From CADEED01 sp963839685 (GTDB lineage Bacteria; Pseudomonadota; Gammaproteobacteria; Steroidobacterales; Steroidobacteraceae), in assembly GCA_963839685.1 (NCBI GenBank), contig CAWIVS010000011.1:868001-932000 (forward strand): 64,000 nt of DNA. The letters are read 5' to 3'. The notes under the pieces were generated by a model. That model had not been told where the DNA came from. It was given only the letters and a program-made list of their open reading frames with translations, and did no database searches. Position numbers and translations under genes: made by a program. Positions 27,707 through 37,095 of this stretch are shown here, in pieces. Position 1 is the stretch's first letter; each line of letters starts with the position of its first letter.

Positions 27707-27739
27707 GGCCGCTGATGCGGTATTGCGGCTAGTGGCGGC

Positions 27740-28048
27740 TCACGACTTCGCCGTCTGCGCGCAGCGCCGAATGACTTCCCACAACGGCAGGCCCGGCAGA
27801 TCCGAGACGTCGGCGCCGTAATTGGCCTGGATGGCGGCCACCAGATCCTCATCTGAATCATCGCCGTTCAGCAGCGAGGGGATCATGCAGTCGGCGGATG
27901 CCAGGACGTCGCGCCAGTCCTGCTTGAGGATGCGCTCGGAAAAACCATCCAGGAATTCGCTGGAGAATTCGGCGTGCGCAGCGGGCATGCAGAAAGCCAG
28001 CGTGCCGTTACGAAAGCCTTCCCTGAAATCTTCAACCGACATAGCCAT
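27740..28048 (-). CDS. Hypothetical protein
   Basis: 102 residues, acidic, no signal or membrane segment. It begins MSVEDFREGFRNGTLAFCMP and ends LPLWEVIRRCAQTA. I do not recognise a family. It lies 33 bp upstream of the ligase gene on the same strand, so it may be first in that operon. Codon use is like its neighbours, which favours a real gene. Confidence 0.5.
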   Translation of the reverse strand: MAMSVEDFREGFRNGTLAFCMPAAHAEFSSEFLDGFSERILKQDWRDVLASADCMIPSLLNGDDSDEDLVAAIQANYGADVSDLPGLPLWEVIRRCAQTAKS

Positions 28049-28227
28049 GCTCCAACGCTCGCATGTTCCGGGAGCGATGTCTGGAGAGACAAATGTCGGC
28101 GGAGTCCGACTTTTGCCGAGGAGTGCTCGGGCGCTTGCGTGGGGCGTTCGTCCGCATGCGGGACGACGGTCAATTCAGACGTACCCGGACGGCGCGGCTT
28201 TCGCTTCGGGCATAAAATTCGGCGGTC

Positions 28228-29277
28228 ATGACGGCCATCAGCCCCGATCGCGGCCCGCTCGATCGCGATGAGCGAAAACATCTGCGATCAGTGTTGACAC
28301 GCTTTCAGGAGCCCTCCACGGCACGCGCGCTCTGGCAGTTTTTCAACACCATCGTCCCGTACGTGCTCCTGTGGGTGTTGATGTATCACGTGAAGGATAT
28401 TTCGCTGTGGCTGGCGATCCCGCTCGCGATGCTCGCCGGCGCGCTGCTGGTCAGGGTCTTCATCTTCTTTCACGACTGTGGCCACGGATCGTTCTTCAAG
28501 TCGCACTGGGCCAATGCCGTGTTTGGATTCATCTGTGGTGTGCTCACGTTCACGCCTTACTACCACTGGCGCTGGCAGCACGCCATCCATCATGGGACTT
28601 CGGGGAAGCTGGACAAACGCGGAGTGGGTGACATCTGGACGATGACGGTACAGGAGTACCTGGAATCCACCCGCTGGAAGCGCTTTTCATACCGCTTTCA
28701 ACGCAATCCCTTCGTGCTGTTCGTCGTCGCGCCACTGTACGTGTTCCTGATCCGGCAGAGGTTCGCTTCCTCCCACGCCAGCCCGCGGGAGCGGTATTCG
28801 GTGTGGTGGATGAATCTCGCCTTGTTGACCGTCGCGATCCTGATGAGCTGGCTGTTCGGATTCTGGAGCTATCTACTGCTGCAACTGGTGGCCTGGATGG
28901 TAGCCGGCGCCTCGGGCATCTGGCTGTTCTACATCCAGCACCAGTTCGAAGACGCTTACTGGGAACGCGACGAACAGTGGGACTACACGGCAGCCGCGCT
29001 GCAGGGAAGTTCGTACTACAAGCTGCCGCGCGTCCTCCAGTGGCTATCCGGAAACATCGGCTTTCATCACATTCACCATCTGAGTCCCAATATCCCGAAC
29101 TACAATCTCGAGCGGTGTCACCGGGCAGAGCCGCTCTTTCACCAGGTGAAACCCATCACGTTGTTCGCCAGCTTCAAGTCCCTCAAGTACCGGCTTTGGG
29201 ATGAACCGGCCAGGAAACTGGTGGGTTACGGGCGCATCAGGCAGCTGCGAAAAGAAGGGCGTCGCCGGCAGCGTTAG
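28228..29277 (+). CDS. Membrane fatty acid desaturase
   Basis: 349 residues. The three histidine boxes are intact: HDCGHGSFF near residue 87, HWRWQHAIHHGTSG near 113, and GFHHIHHLSPNIPNYNLERC near 280. Hydrophobic pairs lie around residues 35-75 and 195-235. This is the acyl-lipid delta-12/omega-3 (DesA-like) type of di-iron desaturase acting on membrane phospholipid acyl chains. Divergent from the hypothetical gene and convergent with topoisomerase IB. Confidence 0.9.
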   Translation: MTAISPDRGPLDRDERKHLRSVLTRFQEPSTARALWQFFNTIVPYVLLWVLMYHVKDISLWLAIPLAMLAGALLVRVFIFFHDCGHGSFFKSHWANAVFGFICGVLTFTPYYHWRWQHAIHHGTSGKLDKRGVGDIWTMTVQEYLESTRWKRFSYRFQRNPFVLFVVAPLYVFLIRQRFASSHASPRERYSVWWMNLALLTVAILMSWLFGFWSYLLLQLVAWMVAGASGIWLFYIQHQFEDAYWERDEQWDYTAAALQGSSYYKLPRVLQWLSGNIGFHHIHHLSPNIPNYNLERCHRAEPLFHQVKPITLFASFKSLKYRLWDEPARKLVGYGRIRQLRKEGRRRQR

Positions 29278-29300
29278 CCTCCACGCGCCAGGCGCCGCAG

Positions 29301-30324
29301 CTACGCCCGGCCGAGCAACGCCAGCAGCCGCTGCACCGGTCGCCGGTGCGCGGCGCGTCGCAAGTTACCGTTCTGCCACGCAGTGAATACCGCGGGATTG
29401 ATGTACGACTTGCGGCACACGGCGGGCGTATTGCGCAAGCCGGCCGCGACCTCCTTGACCACGGAGTTGATGCAGCGGCGCATCGCGGCATCAGTGCGCC
29501 GCTCCGGCACGGGCACATTATCGAGTAACGTCAGCGCGTGCAGCGTCGCGTGCCAGGTGCGGAAGTCCTTGGCCGTGAACTCGCCGCCCATGCGTTCGCG
29601 CAGATAGTCGTTGACCTGCCCCGAATCGATGGCGTGGCGGCCGCCCTGCTCGTCGACGTACTGGAACAGCGCCTGGCCCGGCAATTCCTGGCAGCGGCGC
29701 ACGAGCTGCGCGAGGCGCGCATCGTCGACGAGCACCTCATGATTTGCACCGCCCTTGCCGCGGAATTGCAGCAGCGCCTTGCCACGCACCGGAAAACGCG
29801 CATGGCGGTTGCGCAGCGTGGTCAGGCCGAAACTGCCGTTGCTGCGCGCGTACTCGGCATTTCCGACGCGTACCTGGGTCGCATCCAGCAGCTTCACCAC
29901 CAGCGCGAGCACCTTCTCGCGCGGCAGGCCCGGGCGCCTCAGGTCGCGACGCACGCCGACTCGCAGCCGGCCCAGCGCCTTGCCGAAGCTTTGCATGCGT
30001 GAGTGCTTTTGATCATCACGCGCGCTGCGCCAGTCCGCGTGGTAGCGATATTGCTTGCGGCCGCGCGCGTCGCGTCCGGTCGCTTGCAAGTGACCGCGTG
30101 GGTTCGTGCAAATCCAGACGTCCTCGTACGCCGGCGGTATCGCGAGCTTCGCAACGCGCGCGAGCGTGCGCGCGTCACGAATGCGCCGGCCCGAAGGTCC
30201 GAAGTAGTCGAAGCGCGGCGGCGCGTCCTTTCGACCCCTTTTCTTTCGAATGATGACGCCGCACGCGCCGGATTCCGCGCGCCTGGTCGCTGACGTAGAT
30301 GAGACCTCGAGGTGCTGGCGGCAT
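29301..30324 (-). pseudogene. DNA topoisomerase IB (frameshifted near the 5' end)
   Basis: Start at 30324: MPPAPRGLIYVSDQARGIRR is the usual N-terminus. After a one-base break near 30245, in an A/G-rich run, the frame continues FDYFGPSGRRIRDARTLARV, IPPAYEDVWICTNPRGHLQA, TGRDARGRKQYRYHADWR, LRNRHARFPVRGKALLQFRG, KDFRTWHATLHAL and, near the end, the catalytic region NTPAVCRKSYINPAVF. Total about 340 residues, normal for the poxvirus-like bacterial enzyme. It relaxes supercoils through a 3'-phosphotyrosyl intermediate. Confidence 0.88.
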
Positions 30325-30482
30325 GATTCGAGCCTGCCGGCCGCGCCCTGGGGCCGCTGTAGGGATGTTTGACAGCGCGGCGGAAAACGCGCTCGTCAGG
30401 GTTCGCTGTCACTCCTACTTGGTGGATTTCCGCAACCGCTCAAGGTCCTGGTTTCGATTCGGCATATCCGTGCGCGGCGCGG

Positions 30483-30625
30483 CTTGATGACAGGCTAGAG
30501 CGTCCCGCACCCCACCGGGTCGTTAGTCAGGCAACTCAAGGGTGAAGAGATAGTTCACGCGGAGCGGAAACGCCTCGGCTACGTGAATTCCTTGGTCCTT
30601 GTTTCGAATCCCAGCAGGCCCACCA
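30483..30625 (+). pseudogene. Decayed 3' fragment of intron plus tRNA-Ile2 (direct repeat of 16184-16320)
   Basis: Same orientation as the tRNA at 16 kb. The first 36 bases are identical, a following 34-base block has one mismatch, and the 40-base exon 2 has five mismatches including both sides of the T stem. It still ends CCCACCA. The variable hairpin between the first two blocks differs in length (21 versus 15 nt). No 5' half of the intron or exon 1 is seen. It is not a functional tRNA. The rest of 30325-30753 shows no gene. Confidence 0.85.
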
Positions 30626-30753
30626 ATTCATGCAGCGCACCAGGCTGCGGATCCTTAACCGTTCCTTTTCCATTCTTCAGGATTTCTGCCTCAGGGGGCT
30701 CGAGCAGCGGTGATCATGCGCCCCGATGGTTTCACTCCAGAGGCGATGAGGCG

Positions 30754-31872
30754 ATGCGTAGCACGTGGATTGCAGTAATTTTCGCGGCGGTACTTGGGGT
30801 CCTTCCGTCCCCCGGGCGGGCAGAGGAGGGCCAGTTCTACGGCCTCATGCGCGAGCGCGACCTGACGCCATTCGGCTTCATGCGTCTCGACATGCGGCCC
30901 GCGCATGCGGCGTCCATCGAGCCCGGTAGTTGGGTGGTGGAAACCGATGTCGCGTTTCAGAATACCTGGGCTCTGAGCCCCGAAGTGGAACAGTACCTGG
31001 TCGGCCTGGAGTCCACGGGCCGTCGTGAGCTCGGGCCGCAGGAGATCCAGGCCATCCGCGATCTGCCCGGAGAAAACTACCTCGTCGACCTCGAGGCCGC
31101 GGTCTACGACATGACCGTGCACTACAAGCTCTCGCCTCGCGTGAGCGGCTACCTGGTCGTGAGCGGCGTGTCCTTTCACGGCGGCTTCATGGACAGCGCC
31201 ATCGAGAGTTTTCACGACGCATTCGGCTTCAGTTCCTTTGGTCGGCGCGCGCTGGCGCGGAATCGCGTGAATACGGTCATGAACCTGAAGGGCAGTTCGT
31301 ACGTGAGTCTCGATGAGGGTGCCACGGGCGGCCTGCTCGACCCTGTGCTCGGCGCGCGCTACGCGCCGCCACAGAAGTTTCGCGGCTGGAACTACTCCAT
31401 CGAATGCGCCATCAAGCTACCTGTCGCCAGCCAGCGGGAATTGCTGTCCACGGGTCGTGCGGACGTCGGCGTGCAGGCATCCGCCCAGCGCCGCGGTGCG
31501 CGACAGGCCTTCTATATCAACGGCGCCGTCGTCTGGTACGGTGGCGGGCAAGCGCCGTCACCCGAGGAGCGCCAGGTAGTGCCAACACTGGTGCTCGGAT
31601 ACGAACGGCGTCTCACCAGCCGGACCAACTTGAACCTGCAGGGTTACATCAGCCCAAGCCTGTATTCGCGCGCCGAAACCGAATTGCGCGAACTGCGCGC
31701 CACCAAGTACCAGATGACGCTGGGCGTGCGACATCGCGTGCAGAGTCACGTGTGGACGGTGAGCATCACCGAAAACCTGCAGAACGTGAACAACACACCC
31801 GACATTAGTTTCCAGCTCGGATATGCCTTCGTTCCCAGGCTGTCGCGTAGCTCCATTGAAGGGCTCTTGTGA
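30754..31872 (+). CDS. DUF3187-like exported protein, copy 1
   Basis: About 372 residues with a signal peptide ending near GRA (residue 22). The mature protein starts EEGQFYGLMRERDLTPFGFM and has alternating beta-strand character (WTVSITENLQNVNNTPDISF), suggesting an outer-membrane barrel. The family assignment to DUF3187 is from the start motif and size. A close paralogue lies at 39767-40900. ATG 30754 is chosen because it begins the signal peptide. It directly follows the tRNA remnant. Confidence 0.7.
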   Translation: MRSTWIAVIFAAVLGVLPSPGRAEEGQFYGLMRERDLTPFGFMRLDMRPAHAASIEPGSWVVETDVAFQNTWALSPEVEQYLVGLESTGRRELGPQEIQAIRDLPGENYLVDLEAAVYDMTVHYKLSPRVSGYLVVSGVSFHGGFMDSAIESFHDAFGFSSFGRRALARNRVNTVMNLKGSSYVSLDEGATGGLLDPVLGARYAPPQKFRGWNYSIECAIKLPVASQRELLSTGRADVGVQASAQRRGARQAFYINGAVVWYGGGQAPSPEERQVVPTLVLGYERRLTSRTNLNLQGYISPSLYSRAETELRELRATKYQMTLGVRHRVQSHVWTVSITENLQNVNNTPDISFQLGYAFVPRLSRSSIEGLL

Positions 31873-31899
31873 CACGCGGCACTTTCGCGAGCCCGCGCT

Positions 31900-33058
31900 T
31901 CAACCCACCACTTTCCGCAGCCGCTGCAAGTCCTCGTTTCGACTTGCCATGCGCATGTCGCGCAGCACTTCGAGCGAGCGGAGCAGCACGGGCAGCGGCG
32001 GGCCGCTGGCCGTAAGACCCGCCTGGGCACTCTGCGACAGCTTCGACGCGGGTCCTTCGATGAATCGCTTCACGAGGCCGTCGTGATGCTGGGCGGCGTA
32101 TTGCCCGAAGAGATCGCACACCTCGAGATATGCCCTGGCATTGCGCCGGAACCATTCCTCGTTGGCGTTTTCATCCAGTGACTGCAGTAATTCATCCAGC
32201 AGGCTGGTGTACGTCATGCATTCACGCAGCCGCGCCTGGTCCGCCGGCAACATGAAGGACATCTTGTCGACGAGCAGGTTGGCGTAATACGGATCATTGG
32301 CCCGGCACAGGCCGAGCAGAAGGTCGAGCTCGTTGATGCCGGAGAAGTCGCCGGCATTGGCGCCGCGGTATTCGAGGCGGCCAACGCGATAAGGCTTGTA
32401 GTAAGGCCGCACACAGAAGAAGAATCGCTCGATGTCGAGCTCGGCGAACAGCCGCTCGTTGAAGCGCAGCACGTCCTCGAGCGCGCGCCTCGCGGTGGTG
32501 AACAAAACATCGGCAGCCGGGCTCGTCACGCCGATGTGCACGATGCGCGTCGAGTGCATCCGCGGCGGTCTGCAATGCGAGAATGCCGCGCGTGTTCTCG
32601 TCGATGAACAGGAACTCATCGCGCAGCGACGTGAAACTCTTGCGAACGCCGTTGATCGCCCGGTTGTGAGTGGCGAGATGGCTGGTCGCGAAGCGCGGCG
32701 CCATTCCGAGCGAGGCGCCGACGTGTAATGCCAGCGACGAAGCTTCCGGAAATGGCGAGCGCTCCTCCCGCGCGGGATTCGTGAGCTCGTGACGTCGCAG
32801 GGCGCCCAGGTACAGCCCGACGTTGCCGAGTACGTTGAACCCGCTTTCAAAGCCGTCGCCGGTATTACCTTCCTTCAGCAATGCAACGACGTGCACGTGA
32901 CCTTCATCGCGCAAAGTTGCCTTCAACGAATCTCCAACGCCTTCAACGCGTGCGCGATCGTCCTGCCGGAAGTACAGCTCCTCCAGCTCGGTGTTGAGTG
33001 CGACGAACGAGCTGCGGATCCAGCGATCGAAGGCCTCGGCCCGGGCGCTCATCTGCAT
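31900..33058 (-). pseudogene. PrnB-like (DUF1864, indoleamine dioxygenase superfamily) protein (frameshifted)
   Basis: The N-terminal part (FDRWIRSSFVALNTELEELY, EGNTGDGFESGFNVLGNVGL, SPFPEASSLALHVGASLGMA) and C-terminal part (RFFFCVRPYYKPYRVGRLEY, RGANAGDFSGINELDLLLGL) are in different frames that meet near 32550. Joined, they give about 386 residues. The YYKPYRVG-RGANAGDF block is what I recall from PrnB/DUF1864 proteins, heme enzymes related to tryptophan and indoleamine dioxygenases. It starts one base after the stop of the kynureninase-like gene, so it is co-transcribed. Confidence 0.6.
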
Positions 33059-33059
33059 G

Positions 33060-34175
33060 TCAGCGATCTCCTTGCCAGGCACGCGCCACGCGCAGTGCGT
33101 CGTCCTCGGCATTGCAGGCATGAAACGACAGCCGAATCACGTCGCCGCGACAATCGAATTGCGTACCCAGCGAGTTGAGAGCGCCCGTGACCGCCTCGAA
33201 TTCTTGTCCAAGCGGAATGCAGAGCGTGCCGCCGATGGGCCACGGCGGCAGGCGCGCGCGCCATGCCGGCGAAAGCGCATCCTTGAATACCTGGATCAGG
33301 CGCCGATTGTGCGCGTAAATCCCGTCTACACCCAGTGCTCGAATGTGCCGAAGACTCGCGGCGGCGCAGACGAACGGCGCGATCGAGGGCGTGCCGCCCC
33401 AGAAACGCCGGGCGTCGTCCGCGTACCTGAACGAGTGGATGTCCATCTCGAAAGGTTCTTCGTGTGAGAACCAGCCGACGTCGACAGGCTGGAGCGTCTC
33501 GATGAGCTCCGGACGGATCCACAGGTAACCGGCGCCGGGGCCGCCACACAGCCACTTGATGCAACTACCGAGCACGATGCCAGCGCCAAGCGCTGGAAAA
33601 CTGGTTGGCAGGATTCCGGCCGACTGCGCGACATCGGCGACGCACAGGATCTCACGCTCTTCGCACAGTTTCGCGACCTCGGCGACTGGCGCGACGCGTC
33701 CGGTGTTCGAGTGAACATGTGTGACCAAGGCGACGCGTACGTCGGGCGTCAAGGCCGCTGACCAGGTGCGGATGTCGTCGGGGGACTGGGCGCGCGGCAT
33801 GAGTCGTAGCGTGAAGCCGAGACGCTCCGCCTGGCGCAGCACGAAGCCGAGTGACGGAAACGAATCCTCGGCGGCGAGCAGCGTGCGCTGATGCGCAGGC
33901 GCCGTCGGAAGCGCCAGCAGCAGCTTGGCCAGCCCGGAGGACAAATTGCTCTGCGGGCAATACTCGGCAGACTCGCCGCCAAAAAGATCCGCGAGAGCCG
34001 AGCGGAAGCCGTCCACCTGCTGCAGCCAATCGGGCCAGGCGTTGCCGCCGCGCTCGGCCCACGGCCGAAGGAAGCTCGAGTCGAGCGCGTCGCGCGCCAC
34101 TCTCGGCAGACAGCCGACGGAGTGGGTCAGCAGATATGGACCCGGGCCAGGGACGAGAAACGAGTGCACGCCCAA
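33060..34175 (-). CDS. Class V aminotransferase-fold PLP enzyme (kynureninase/cysteine desulfurase-like)
   Basis: 371 residues. The PLP lysine is in VLGSCIKWLCGGPGAGYLWI (Lys207), with Asp181 in CVADVAQSAG and a Gly-rich C-terminal substrate loop. The overall pattern (CIKWLCGGPG, HSNTGRVAP) is nearest to kynureninase-like members rather than IscS. It is the first gene of a two-gene operon with the PrnB-like gene. A tryptophan- or kynurenine-related substrate is an inference from that pairing. Confidence 0.78.
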   Translation of the reverse strand: MGVHSFLVPGPGPYLLTHSVGCLPRVARDALDSSFLRPWAERGGNAWPDWLQQVDGFRSALADLFGGESAEYCPQSNLSSGLAKLLLALPTAPAHQRTLLAAEDSFPSLGFVLRQAERLGFTLRLMPRAQSPDDIRTWSAALTPDVRVALVTHVHSNTGRVAPVAEVAKLCEEREILCVADVAQSAGILPTSFPALGAGIVLGSCIKWLCGGPGAGYLWIRPELIETLQPVDVGWFSHEEPFEMDIHSFRYADDARRFWGGTPSIAPFVCAAASLRHIRALGVDGIYAHNRRLIQVFKDALSPAWRARLPPWPIGGTLCIPLGQEFEAVTGALNSLGTQFDCRGDVIRLSFHACNAEDDALRVARAWQGDR

Positions 34176-34230
34176 GCCTAGTCCAGGCTGGAAGCGAGCG
34201 AAACCCTTCGACGTTCCGGCAATTGCGTGG

Positions 34231-34959
34231 TCAGTGCAACCACGTCATTCCCATACGCCATTCATCCGGCTCACCGGAGGGCTCCAGTCCGCGACGAAAC
34301 GCGATATCCAAGGCCACCTGTTTGCTCGCGCTCCACACCACGCCCGCGAGCACCGACATCTCCGCGCCATCACCTTCCGCATCTTCATGCAGCAGCTCGA
34401 ATCCCGGCCGCAATCGCCACGATGCCGGGCCTTCGACGATCAATCCGAACGATTGCTGCCAATGATGATCTGTTTCGAACGCAATTGCGGCATTGACATG
34501 CATGCTCAACGCCGCGGTGCTGTGCGATGCAATCAGAAGGCATTCCCCTCCAGGGCCAGACTCTTCACTGCTGGTGGGAATCAGTACGCCGCATTCGCTC
34601 GCAATGCTGAGGCCGTGCCCACCCTGGAGGGAGCCGCGCCGATGGACTTGTTTGAGGAACAGCCCGATGTCACTCACGGACGACTCGGTTTCTCCGAAAG
34701 TAGTTTCGGAGTGTTGCCAATCGCCCTCGAGCACGACCTCACGACCGTGGGCAATGCCAAAATTCGCGGTCGCGCGCACCGCGTGTTCTTCTACGTCTGC
34801 GAACTGTGAGTTGCGCCAGCCTAGTTCTAGCTCCACCTCATCGTCGTCAGCAACGTCCGCGTCGGTCGCATCGTACGGTCGATACGCCCATGCCGGGAAG
34901 GTGCACAGCAGCCCGCACAGAATTCGGCCACTGACATGATCGCTTCGCCGGGCACGCAT
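34231..34959 (-). CDS. Hypothetical exported protein, probable outer-membrane barrel
   Basis: 242 residues with an N-terminal hydrophobic leader (ILCGLLCTFPAWA, cleavage about residue 25). The mature part has paired beta strands with alternating polarity (VRATANFGIAHGREVVLEGD, SVLAGVVWSASKQVALDIAF) and closes with WRMGMTWLH, close to the terminal aromatic pattern of outer-membrane proteins. No named family. It is preceded by the YncE-like gene with almost no gap. Confidence 0.55.
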   Translation of the reverse strand: MRARRSDHVSGRILCGLLCTFPAWAYRPYDATDADVADDDEVELELGWRNSQFADVEEHAVRATANFGIAHGREVVLEGDWQHSETTFGETESSVSDIGLFLKQVHRRGSLQGGHGLSIASECGVLIPTSSEESGPGGECLLIASHSTAALSMHVNAAIAFETDHHWQQSFGLIVEGPASWRLRPGFELLHEDAEGDGAEMSVLAGVVWSASKQVALDIAFRRGLEPSGEPDEWRMGMTWLH

Positions 34960-34960
34960 G

Positions 34961-35926
34961 TCAGTCGCGGGGCTTCAATACCCATATGGCCGCATCATTG
35001 CCGCCTTCCGCGCGCGCCGCCGCGAACAACAGGCTGGTGCCGGGGAATGAGTCCTGCGGGCGCAGGCGAAGTGGGAAATCGCTCGATGCGCCTGAGCGTA
35101 ACCCGATCGAGCACGTCGACCACGCCTTCTCCGCAAATGACGTACACGCGCTTGCGCGGTGCGTCGACGAATACATCATCCGCGTCGCCACAGGTTTCCG
35201 TCTCCATCGAGAGGGATCCGTCTTTCATCGAGTACCGCGCGATCCTCGCGGGCCTGCGAAACACGGCAAGGACTGAACTGCCACCTTCGTCAATCGCCAT
35301 CGGGTAATTGGCTCCCCATTTCGTGGCGGACCAGGAGGCAACCTGCCTGCCCGCCTTTCGGTCGACGACAGCAATCTCCCTGGCGTCAGGAACATTGACG
35401 TAGACGTGCCCATCGACCGGCGAAAGCTGAAAACTCTCCGGATGGCCCTTCAACGGAATTTCCCCCACGCGCTCGAGGGAAACGGGATCGAGCACCGCAA
35501 GCGCGCCATCCCCGTAGCCCACGTAGACACGTCGCGCCGCCGGATCAATACGGATGTTGTCCGCATCATTGGCCAACTTGATGCTGCCCACTACCGTGAG
35601 GTTGTGGGCATCGTAGGCACGCACCGTGCCGTCGCCGCCAGCTGCGATGTACAGCCTTTGCAAAGGCGCGAAGTACGCGATGCCTTGCGGGTTCATCGAG
35701 CCCGTCGAGGCGGCTTCGAGGCGGCTCCCATGACATCGAGGACGGCGACGCTGTCGTTGCCAAGTTCGGCGACATACAACCGGTTGCGCACCGGGTCGAA
35801 TGCCAGATGATCGATGCGTCCCTTGCAGTCGGGAAGCGGAATTCTCTCCTTGAGTTCCAGAGTTACGCCTCCGGCCGAGTTCGCGCTGGCCAGCAATCCA
35901 AGTGCAGCGAAGAAGGCAGCGCGCAT
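34961..35926 (-). pseudogene. YncE-like beta-propeller protein (several frameshifts)
   Basis: Signal peptide MRAAFFAALGLLASANSAGG, then propeller blades: GRIDHLAFDPVRNRLYVAEL, RLDGLDEP joined to QGIAYFAPLQRLYIA, DNIRIDPAARRVYVGYGDGA, SPVDGHVYVNVPDAREIAVV, DVFVDAPRKRVYVICGEGVV and LLFAAARAEGGNDAAIWVL. The frame changes twice near 35690-35705 and once near 35050. Restored length is about 320 residues. Predicted periplasmic binding or scaffold protein. Confidence 0.72.
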
Positions 35927-36358
35927 GGGGTGACTCCGAACCAGGTCGGCGTAGCCTACCTTGACGCGGCTGAAACCGATGTCGGGCAGATCTGAAGAGT
36001 CACGGGAAACGATCATGGGTAACTTGATGTCGTTCTCGTCGCGGATGTTCTCTATCACTACATCGTCATGACGGCTCGCGAACGTCAAAAATCCGCGGCA
36101 TGCGACGACGCGCTTGTCCCGGTTCCCGCGGCCGCGGTGCGAAGGTCAGAGCCATGCCGTGAAAGCCACTGCGAACCGAGAAAGCGCTTGATCACCCGAT
36201 AAATTAGAAATTGTTCAAAGACTTGAATGGAGAAGGCGGGAGGTGCCGCCGTGATCGGGGGCGCGAGTTGGTGACCGCCAAACAAAAGATGCCTGTTCGG
36301 CAACGGAGTGTCGCACGTCGATACGTCTCACCGTTATTGGCGGGGGCGTGGAGGCACT
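35927..36358. other. Intergenic region, nothing recognised
   Basis: 432 bp between the divergent YncE-like and CmoA-like genes. Open frames here have no family resemblance. The stretch should contain both promoters, but I cannot point to a convincing pair of hexamers. Confidence 0.4.
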
Positions 36359-37095
36359 ATGGCGGCCGAGAACCTGAAAGACGAGGTCTATCGCGAGCCT
36401 CGCACACTCATAGGCGACTTCAAGTTCGACCGATCGGTCGCCGGGGTGTTCGACGACATGGTCAGTCGGTCGGTTCCGTTCTACGGCGAGATGCAACGCA
36501 TGATCGTCGAGATGGCGCGCGACTTTGCCATGCCCGGAACGAACTTCTACGACCTCGGCTGCTCCACGGGAACGACGTTTGCCAATCTCGATCCCTATCT
36601 CGAAGACTCGATCTCTTTCGTCGGAATCGACAATGCCGACCACATGCTCGAGAAGTGTCGGGCGAAACTTGTTGCGAGGGTGTCGACCGTCCACTCGAGC
36701 TCCTGTGCCGCGATCTCAATGATGGTGTCGCGATTGAAAACGCGTCACTCGTCAGCCTGGTATTGACCCTGCAGTTCGTGCGCCCGCTGCGCCGCGAGCG
36801 ACTGATGGCAGACATCTATCGCGGACTGAACCCTCAGGGCTGCCTCATCCTCGTCGAGAAAGTGCTGGCGGAGGAGTCGTTGTTCAATCGGCTGTTCATC
36901 AACTATTACTACGACCTCAAGCGACGTGCAGGCTACAGCGACACCGAGATAGCACAAAAGCGCGAGGCGCTCGAAAACGTGCTTATCCCTTACAAGCTGC
37001 TCGAGAATCGCGAGCTCCTGCTCAGCACCGGATTTCGCGCCGTGGACGTATTCTTCAAGTGGTACAACTTTTGCGGAATCGTCGCCGTCAAATGA
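36359..37095 (+). pseudogene. CmoA-like class I SAM-dependent methyltransferase (frameshifted)
   Basis: GGAGG 4 bp before ATG 36359. The order follows CmoA: FKFDRSVAGVFDDMVSRSVP, FYDLGCSTGTTFANL (SAM motif I), FVGIDNADHMLEKCRAKL, then in a second frame LLCRDLNDGVAIENASLVSL, LTLQFVRPLRRERLMADIYR, GLNPQGCLILVEKVLAEESL and AGYSDTEIAQKREALENVLI. One missing G at about 36680 (GCGAGGGTGTC) explains the break. No cmoB lies next to it, so it may be a paralogue acting on something else. Confidence 0.75.

Noticed and set aside
29301..30324. Topoisomerase IB as the integrase of the tRNA-bounded segment
   Set aside because: It shares the tyrosine-recombinase fold, and it lies next to the repeat, but the N-terminal and catalytic motifs are those of a housekeeping topoisomerase IB, not of a phage-type integrase.
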